A stretch of 12,550 nt of DNA from Acidobacteriaceae bacterium (GTDB lineage: Bacteria; Acidobacteriota; Terriglobia; Terriglobales; SbA1), in contig PMHI01000547.1 of NCBI GenBank assembly GCA_003156615.1, positions 2,307 to 14,856 on the forward strand, read 5' to 3'. Position numbers and translations under genes: made by a program. A model generated the notes under the pieces. It did not search any database, had not been told where the DNA came from, and saw only the letters and a program-made list of their open reading frames with translations. Of the stretch, positions 7,444-12,550 are shown one piece after another. How positions within the stretch are numbered: position 1 is the stretch's first letter; each line of letters opens with the position of its first letter.

Positions 7444-8824
7444 CTACGGCAGGCTTGCCGGCGCGAGACCCAGCATGAAGCTCGTCCGCTGTAGTGCTGC
7501 GCTGGATGCACCGTAATCCTCGACGAGCCCCGTGCCAGCGAAGCGCCGGTAGTTGCTTGTCTCGCCCGCAAGCTGCTACCTGCACGAACTCCACCGACTG
7601 TGGCGCACCGGGAATACGTGCGCCGAACCAATGCGGGTCGTCCCGCTGTGCCCAAGTGACGAGCGCCAGCACCGCACCCGGCGGAGCGGGTTGGCGTGCC
7701 AGCGCGGCTCGCATAGCTGCGTCGTTGCCGTAGAGTGTTGCCATCGTGCGTGTCTTAGGATCGACGTACATCGTGATGGCGCCCCAACCTAGCGGCTGAT
7801 ATGGCAGGTTCGCGGGAAGCGCAGCGGCGTTATTCACAACTTCCTCGCGATCGACCTTGGCAGGTGAGATTGGCGGCGTGTAGACGTAGTCATTGCCGTG
7901 CAGCGGCCGGTGGCAGCCCGTGCACTCATTCACGAAGTCCGCGTTCTTGCCGTAGGGCATCAGGTTCATGCCGCGCCAGCGTCCCCAGCCCCAGCCCTCA
8001 GTGTCTTTGAAACGTTGCGCGTCTTTCAGCATCAGCTCTACCTGCACGAACTTGCCAGGGTACACCAGGCCATCAGGGCCGGACTGCTGCTGCCAGGCAA
8101 TCTTTGCAAACCGCGCGCCGTCGGGCCAAGGCGAGGTGTTGCCTGTTTGCGCCGCCGTTACGGCCACGTCATTTCCAAGGATGAACCGGAAGGTATTGTT
8201 GTCGCCGCGATCCGTGGTGCTGATCGGCTTCCAGCTTTCGAAGGTGGGGTCGAATGGGAATCCGTTGAATTCCGGACTCACCGCCTCCAGAGAGACACGC
8301 GCTGGAATCTCCGGGGAAACGATAGACGGCCCCTCTTCAGTCTTTCCGTTGTTAGGTTGCTGCCCGTTGCCGATCGGGCTCAGCGCAGGCGTCCACGGAG
8401 CCAGATACTGCTTCAATGTTGATAGCTCTTCGGGTGTCACCTTCGCCTCCGGATGCAGCTTGAGGAAGCTCGGCAGCGGCATCGCGCCGAGCTGGATCAT
8501 GTTCACACCCTCGTACAGCATCGCCTTCTGTACGGCGGGGGGCTTGGAGCCCAGTGTCGAGAAGTTGAGGTGCTCGCGCGCGATTAGGATGTCGTGCCGC
8601 ACGAGCCAGTATGCGGGTACGATCTGGTCGAACCAGGCGAGCCGGCGTTGGTCCGAGTGGCAGCTAGAGCAGTCTTTTTCCAGGATGTCCTTGACGTCAG
8701 GTGGTGTCTGCAGCTCGGCCGTCGCCGGCTTAACCGGAATGATGGGTCGCACCACCTGCAGCACCGCGAAGACAAACACTCCCGCTACGATCAGTTTGCC
8801 AATCGTCCTCATTGAACTCTTCAT
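7444..8824 (-). pseudogene. Dihaem haem-binding / cytochrome P460 domain protein with a C-terminal frameshift
   Basis: This is a predicted exported c-type cytochrome. Residues 1-28 form an N-terminal membrane anchor or signal. A haem-binding domain follows (about 40-145) with CSSCH at 52-56 and the family pattern WLVRHDI...REHLNFS. The cytochrome P460-like domain (about 185-415) carries CTGCH at 301-305, after GWGWGRWRGMNLMPYG. P460 haems oxidise hydroxylamine or nitric oxide in nitrifiers; the acidobacterial role is unknown. The original frame diverges at residue 418, near base 7571. Dropping one T there restores YRRFAGTGLVEDYG and RTSFMLGLAPASLP, ending at TAG 7444-7446; this is the C-terminus I expect for the family. 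The unshifted frame instead runs on to 7352 with unrelated residues that enter the dps start. ATG 8812 may be the true start, since GAAGAG precedes it. This could be a real mutation or a base-call error. Confidence 0.88.
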
Positions 8825-8938
8825 CTACCCGTTCATGAGAGGCCTGATCCCCGCCACCGAATGGAAGCAGACATTCACATGCCGGATTTAGATTTCACGG
8901 CTAAGAATCGAGCTGGTCCATCACCAATACCATGATGA

Positions 8939-9214
8939 TTAGAGTAGTCTGCTGCAGAGCCGATGCAGTGAAAGACCCTCGGCGATCTTGAACCCCAGCC
9001 ATTCCTCAACGCGGTGTTGTGGCCCAATCACTTCCGAGACTGCCGCATCCAACCACGGCATTCCGGTGGGTGATCGGAGCGCCAGCGTGTCACCGGGACG
9101 GTCACCCTCGAGTTTCATCACCTCCTCGGCCCGAAAGACAAAGCAGGGGCGCTGAAGCTGCACGTGACCGTGGCCGGCGCTAAGCCAGTGCCTGATCAGA
9201 GAATCCGAAGTCAC
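8939..9214 (-). CDS. Unrecognised small protein, 91 aa, GTG start
   Basis: I do not recognise the family. The product is soluble-looking with no signal peptide, and reads like ordinary globular protein (RPCFVFRAEEVMKLEGDRPG, then ALRSPTGMPWLDAAVSEVIG). The GTG start at 9214 overlaps the TGA of the preceding reading frame as GTGA, a common arrangement for translational coupling; the AAGGA sequence lies almost against the GTG, too close to be an ideal ribosome binding site. Because the upstream partner has no start codon, this may itself be a remnant. It ends at TAA 8939, 115 bases before the P460 gene start in the same direction. Confidence 0.5.
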   Translation of the reverse strand: MTSDSLIRHWLSAGHGHVQLQRPCFVFRAEEVMKLEGDRPGDTLALRSPTGMPWLDAAVSEVIGPQHRVEEWLGFKIAEGLSLHRLCSRLL

Positions 9215-9444
9215 TCCTTTATGCCGCGCAGAAGCCCGCTAAACCGGGGAAAATCCTGAGTCGGTTCACGATCAAACAGATCTTTTGGCACAACGCCCGG
9301 TTCCAAGATGACCCTGCGGCGACCGTAGTCGGGACAATTACCGATGCTGAAGCGGACCTGATCGTAGGTTTGGAGGGTTCGTCCCTCGAAGTCGGGTTTT
9401 GTCCTAAGGCAGCGAGGGCCGCCACCCCAAGGCGATACATGCGG
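9211..9444 (-). pseudogene. 3' remnant of an unrecognised gene
   Basis: The minus frame is open from just after TAG 9445-9447 to TGA 9211-9213, about 77 codons, and reads like a genuine protein C-terminus (DQVRFSIGNCPDYGRRRVI, then PKDLFDREPTQDFPRFSGLL, ending RGIKE). No ATG, GTG or TTG occurs in its first half, so it cannot be a complete gene as it stands. An adjacent frame upstream has a GTG with AGGA ahead of it, so a frameshift or 5' deletion is likely. Its stop overlaps the next ORF's GTG by three bases. Family unknown. Confidence 0.42.
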
Positions 9445-9572
9445 CTATGTTCACCCGTTCCTGATCTCCCAAATCAAGCCGAAAGACGCGAAGGATACTC
9501 TACTCAGATAACTCAAAGGTAACCCGCAGGCTGGCTGCTGTAAACAGATTTCACTTTCGAGAAATTGGCCCA

Positions 9573-9620
9573 CGTAGTTTCGCTCATTGACTGAGCCCAT
9601 ATTCCTCTCGAGAAACTACG
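9573..9620. other. Nested inverted repeat (possible hairpin)
   Basis: CGTAGTTTC at 9573-9581 is the reverse complement of GAAACTACG at 9612-9620. Inside it GCTCA (9582-9586) pairs with TGAGC (9592-9596) around TTGAC. The right arm lies in the first copy of the direct repeat. No T-run follows on either strand, so an intrinsic terminator is not supported. Confidence 0.4.
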
Positions 9621-9703
9621 CATAGCACGCATGAGCGCTTGAGCTGTTGCCAACTCCGCCCGCAGCCACAAAAAGGAATTCTTGCCCTCACCTGTCGTCT
9701 TTT
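9600..9703. repeat. Imperfect direct repeat, copy 1
   Basis: This copy shares with copy 2, at a constant offset of 383 bp, an 11-base block CGAGAAACTAC (9609-9619) and a 27-base identical block (9677-9703). Sequence between the blocks is clearly related, with compensating small indels. On the minus strand one frame reads GEGKNSFLWLRAELA and later SFSRG, similar to copy 2 apart from one extra codon. Confidence 0.7.
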
Positions 9704-9982
9704 AACCGTAATAGCATCAATTAACGCGCGACTCCGCCCATTTTCTTCACGTCTGGAGCCTGCTCGAAAGATTGGAAAAATTGGCCAACAAGTGCACCAG
9801 CAACATAATACTGGCGAATTACATCGAGCGCAGAGGCTCGGCCGCAAAACACGAGATAATCTGTCAAGAACGCGGGGAGACGGCGCTGCGTGCGTCCGGT
9901 TCCTCGACCGTTTGGCCTCGCGTGAGCGGGCCCCTGCTTCCAAAGCGTCATGCAAGTCCTTTTCGCTGACAGACTTACGCTA

Positions 9983-10086
9983 TCTTCCTGCCGAGAAACT
10001 ACCCCATAGGCCGCACAGCTGCTTCCACTGATTTGCCAGCTCCGCCGGCAGTACAAAGAAATTCTTGCCCTCACCTGTCGTCTTTT
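9983..10086. repeat. Imperfect direct repeat, copy 2
   Basis: Partner of copy 1: CGAGAAACTAC at 9992-10002 and the 27-base identical block at 10060-10086. In the minus strand the matching frame reads GEGKNFFVLPAELANQWKQL and later GSFSAGR, inside a 61-codon ORF (minus 9980-10165) that starts at ATG 10165. Whether either copy is translated is unknown. Confidence 0.7.
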
Positions 10087-10175
10087 GCCTGCCATTTCCG
10101 ATTCCCTTAGTAGAGACAGGAACTCTCGCTCGCCACTGGATTCCTTGGGGCTCTCGAAAAATCAAATCCGAAATC

Positions 10176-10180
10176 GGAGG
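10176..10180 (+). promoter_or_regulatory. Ribosome binding site of the fibre gene
   Basis: GGAGG lies five bases before ATG 10186. It decides the start over the out-of-frame ATG at 10181, which would directly abut it. Confidence 0.8.
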
Positions 10181-10185
10181 ATGTC

Positions 10186-12408
10186 ATGACCACCGCCGCT
10201 CGACGTTCTTTCATGCTCTGCCTGATAGCCGGTTTGTTGGGCTCACTGGCAGCTGCTCAATCCACCAGCTCTTCCCAATCGTCCGCCGTTGTACCGCGAT
10301 TGGTGAACTTCTCGGGCAAGGCCGTTGCTGAGGGAAAAGTGATCACCGGCGTGGCAGGCGCCACCTTCGCTATCTATAGCGAAGAGTCCGGCGGGTCTCC
10401 GCTGTGGCTGGAAACCCAGAACATTCAGGCCGACACCAAGGGCAATTACACGGTTCAACTGGGAACGACGAAGCCCGATGGTTTGCCGCTCGATCTGTTT
10501 ACTTCCGGCGAAGCTCGCTGGCTCGCCGTGACGATCAATGGTGGGCAAGAACAACCGCGCGTGCTCCTACTCAGCGTGCCTTACGCGCTCAAGGCAGCCG
10601 ATGCAGAAACTATCGGCGGACTTCCGGCGTCGGCATTCGTACTGGCTGCTCCGCCAACTGCCAACGCTCCAAGCGCGATGAGTGGGAATAAAACAGATTC
10701 GGTCACCTCAGCGACATCCTCCGACGTAACCACTACGGGGGGCACAGCGAACACCTTTCCTTTGTTTACCACTGCCACCAATGTTCAGAACTCGATTCTG
10801 ACGCAGGCGAGCACCACCGCGATCAATGTGCTGGGGAAGCTCAATCTGCCCGCGTTAGGCACGGCTACGGCCAGTAAGGGTTTCAACTCGCAGCCTCAGG
10901 ATTTCGTAGCCTCCGCCTACAACAGCACTAGCAAAGCTGCCGTAGCACAAACCTTCCAATGGCAGGCCGAATCGGCCAGCAACGATACGGCCACGCCCTC
11001 GGGCACGCTGAATCTGCTCTATGGGTCGGGCACAACCACGCCGGCCGAGACCGGCCTGAAGATCAGCAGTAAAGGCCTGATCACGTTCGCCACCGGACAA
11101 ACCCTTCCAACCGTAAGCGGGAATGAGACGGTGAGCGGAAACCTGAGCGCGACCGGTGTGGTGACAGGAAGCAGCTTTGAGATCGGCAGCAACCTGTTCG
11201 CCTTCGGCTCCGATGCGGACGGGAACGCATTTCTGGGCTTCGGTGGGAATACGACGATGACAGGCGGAAGCAACACCGCCACCGGCGTGACGGCACTCCA
11301 CTCCAACACCACGGGCTCGAGCGACACCGCCAGCGGGGTGAACGCGCTCCTCAGCAACACCACGGGCTCCGACAACACGGCCACTGGGGCATACGTGCTC
11401 TCCTACAACACCACGGGCTCCTACAATACGGCCAGCGGAGCGGTCGTTCTCAACAGCAACACCACAGGCTCCGACAACACGGGAAACGGGGCGTTCGTGC
11501 TCCGCGACAACACCACGGGCTCCGACAACACGGCCAGTGGGGCGTACGCGCTCTACTCCAACGCCTCGGGCTCAAGCAACGTGGCCAGCGGGGCGTACGC
11601 GCTCTACTCCAGCACGAGCACCAGTAACATGGCCAGTGGGACGTACGCGCTCTATTCCAATACCACGGGCGCCAGCAACACGGCCGTCGGGTCAGACGCG
11701 CTCTACAATAACAAGACTGGCAGCTACAACACCGCCGTAGGCGCTATAGCGGGACCGGACCCAAGCACCCCCGGCCTCACGAATTCCACGGCCATCGGGG
11801 CATTTGCCGACGTGACGGAAAGCAACGCGCTGGTGTTGGGTTCGACGGCTGCCCAGAACGGTATCGCCAACGTTCTTGTGGGGATTGATGTGCCCAGCCC
11901 CACGAACATTCTGACCGTGCTGCAAGGCGGGGGCAACGCCATCGCCGATGGCTGGTCCACCTACAGCTCCCGCCGTTGGAAGACCAATATTCATCCGCTC
12001 GAGAACGCATTAAGCAAGGTCGAGCAATTGCGGGGCGTCTCCTACGACCTGAAGGACTCCGGCAAGCACGAGATCGGCGTGATTGCCGAGGAAGTGGGAC
12101 AGGTAGTGCCGGAAGTGGTCAGCTATGAAAAGAATGGCAAAGATGCGAGGGGAGTAGATTACAGCAAATTGACGGCATTATTGATAGAGGCGGTGAAACA
12201 GCAACAGAAGCAGATTACGCAACAGCAAAACCTGATTCGCAAGCAACAGCGGCTGACGAAGGCACAACAACTGGAAATCAGCAAGCAGCAGAACTTGATA
12301 ACCACCCAGCAATCCGAGATTGCGGATTTGAGCGGTAAAGTTGGCGTGCTCGAGTCTAGCCTGCGCACCGGTCAGCCGGATAAGCCGGCCGTGCTGGCGC
12401 TCAAGTAA
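10186..12408 (+). CDS. Secreted tail-fibre-like protein with 17-residue repeats and C-terminal S74 intramolecular chaperone
   Basis: Residues 1-25 are a Sec signal ending LAAAQ. A beta-rich N-terminal domain (about 36-150) follows, then a Thr/Ser/Asn-rich stalk (160-355). Ten repeats of the form TGSxNTAxGxxALxxNT occupy 359-523, resembling the stacked head repeats of YadA-like trimeric adhesins and phage fibres. The S74 (endosialidase chaperone) domain begins about residue 592 with SSRRWKTNIHPL. Ser594 and Lys599 have the same five-residue spacing as the autocleaving Ser/Lys pair of phage endosialidase, so the tail probably cuts itself off after helping trimerisation. The last ~75 residues form a Gln-rich coiled coil (KQQQKQITQQQ...). 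Length is 740 residues. No phage genes adjoin, so I infer a cell-surface or secreted fibre, not a prophage tail. A strong terminator follows 16 bases after the stop, so it is probably monocistronic. The ligand is unknown. Confidence 0.92.
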   Translation: MTTAARRSFMLCLIAGLLGSLAAAQSTSSSQSSAVVPRLVNFSGKAVAEGKVITGVAGATFAIYSEESGGSPLWLETQNIQADTKGNYTVQLGTTKPDGLPLDLFTSGEARWLAVTINGGQEQPRVLLLSVPYALKAADAETIGGLPASAFVLAAPPTANAPSAMSGNKTDSVTSATSSDVTTTGGTANTFPLFTTATNVQNSILTQASTTAINVLGKLNLPALGTATASKGFNSQPQDFVASAYNSTSKAAVAQTFQWQAESASNDTATPSGTLNLLYGSGTTTPAETGLKISSKGLITFATGQTLPTVSGNETVSGNLSATGVVTGSSFEIGSNLFAFGSDADGNAFLGFGGNTTMTGGSNTATGVTALHSNTTGSSDTASGVNALLSNTTGSDNTATGAYVLSYNTTGSYNTASGAVVLNSNTTGSDNTGNGAFVLRDNTTGSDNTASGAYALYSNASGSSNVASGAYALYSSTSTSNMASGTYALYSNTTGASNTAVGSDALYNNKTGSYNTAVGAIAGPDPSTPGLTNSTAIGAFADVTESNALVLGSTAAQNGIANVLVGIDVPSPTNILTVLQGGGNAIADGWSTYSSRRWKTNIHPLENALSKVEQLRGVSYDLKDSGKHEIGVIAEEVGQVVPEVVSYEKNGKDARGVDYSKLTALLIEAVKQQQKQITQQQNLIRKQQRLTKAQQLEISKQQNLITTQQSEIADLSGKVGVLESSLRTGQPDKPAVLALK
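11260..11742 (+). repeat. Coding tandem repeat, period 51 bp (17 residues), ten units
   Basis: Units start at residues 359, 376, 393, 410, 427, 444, 461, 478, 494 and 511. All are 17 residues except the eighth (16), and the last is truncated. Consensus TGSDNTASGAYALYSNT. The DNA is also conserved: AACACCACGGGCTCC recurs in several units, and GGGGCGTACGCGCTCTACTC occurs twice, 51 bases apart. Units 6-8 are closest to each other, suggesting recent duplication. Copy number could vary by slippage or recombination. Confidence 0.9.
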
Positions 12409-12424
12409 ACATCGGATTCAAACG

Positions 12425-12458
12425 AGCCGAGGAAGCGGAGAATTTTCCTCGGCTTTTT
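12425..12458 (+). terminator. Intrinsic terminator of the fibre gene
   Basis: AGCCGAGGAA (12425-12434) pairs perfectly with TTCCTCGGCT (12445-12454) around a ten-base loop, and a T-run (12454-12458) follows directly. It lies 16 bases after the stop codon. Confidence 0.93.
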
Positions 12459-12517
12459 CTGTTTTCGAGGCACTCGAAATAAGGTCCTATTCAAGCCCGA
12501 TCTCCTGTGACTCTTCT

Positions 12518-12543
12518 GCCCGGATTGTTCAATGAAACCGGGC
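12518..12543. other. Short GC inverted repeat at the right edge
   Basis: GCCCGG (12518-12523) pairs with CCGGGC (12538-12543) around 14 bases. No T-run flanks it within the window. It may belong to a convergent gene or another element beyond the edge. Confidence 0.3.
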
Positions 12544-12550
12544 ATCCCGA

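Larger units (their letters stand above)
9445..10185. other. Long intergenic stretch with duplicated segments; no convincing gene
   Basis: All six frames hold only short ORFs with mutually shadowing, Arg/Ser/Cys-rich translations. What stands out is a pair of imperfect direct repeats and one nested inverted repeat, listed separately. The final ~100 bases should contain the promoter of the fibre gene at 10186, but I could not choose one convincingly. Confidence 0.55.

Noticed and set aside
7968..8891. Plus-strand ORF of 307 codons
   Set aside because: It is antisense to the P460 gene, whose minus-strand translation carries two haem motifs and clear family signatures.
9584..10095. Minus ORFs of 123 and 124 codons in the repeat region
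   Set aside because: Their translations are low in typical protein features and overlap each other; a stretch such as DVIRQYYVAGALVGQFFQ looks protein-like but I cannot support a gene.
10085..10113. Possible promoter TTGCCT-17-TAGTAG upstream of the fibre gene
   Set aside because: The -10 match to the consensus is only half, and similar matches occur by chance in this stretch.
12155..12330. CAA/CAG-rich stretch as a microsatellite
   Set aside because: It encodes the Gln-rich coiled coil with irregular spacing and mixed codons, so it is protein-level composition rather than a simple repeat.
10186..12408. Fibre gene as evidence of a prophage
   Set aside because: It has a Sec signal, its own terminator and no phage structural, lysis or integrase gene nearby in the window.

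Overview
The window looks like chromosomal DNA of an Acidobacteriota member (Koribacter/Terriglobus-like). This is inferred from protein style: a large secreted alpha-2-macroglobulin carrying a carboxypeptidase-regulatory-like domain that ends in the SETVEVTA motif usual in acidobacterial TonB receptors, a dihaem cytochrome P460-type protein, and a secreted tail-fibre-like protein with an S74 chaperone domain. No rRNA, tRNA, CRISPR array, transposase or phage structural operon was found.

Layout. (1) 1-5096, minus: the first 1698 residues of a bacterial alpha-2-macroglobulin (protease trap). It is intact in frame and runs off the left edge inside its thioester domain. (2) 5097-5759: mostly non-coding, with one possible 65-residue ORF that has a very good ribosome binding site and a TTG start. 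(3) 5760-6908, minus: an Old Yellow Enzyme of the YqjM/NamA class. (4) 6956-7396, minus: a Dps mini-ferritin gene broken by three in-frame TAG codons and a small internal deletion. (5) 7444-8824, minus: a haem-binding-domain plus cytochrome P460 protein whose conserved C-terminus lies in another frame, so it carries a frameshift. (6) 8939-9444, minus: an unrecognised 91-codon ORF overlapped by the 3' remnant of another unrecognised gene. (7) 9445-10185: no convincing gene; two imperfect ~104-bp direct repeats 383 bp apart and a nested inverted repeat. (8) 10186-12408, plus: a 740-residue secreted fibre with ten ~17-residue repeats, an intramolecular S74 chaperone and a Gln-rich coiled coil, followed by a strong intrinsic terminator.

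The genes do not form one pathway. P460, dps and the Old Yellow Enzyme lie in the same direction and may once have been a redox/stress cluster, but two of the three are now damaged, so the middle of the window is a zone of decay between two large intact genes for exported proteins. The most unusual item is in the macroglobulin. At the place where the protease bait normally sits, it carries three modules with DPWG motifs exactly 90 residues apart that resemble the C-terminal half of type II secretion pseudopilin G, followed by a carboxypeptidase-regulatory-like domain.
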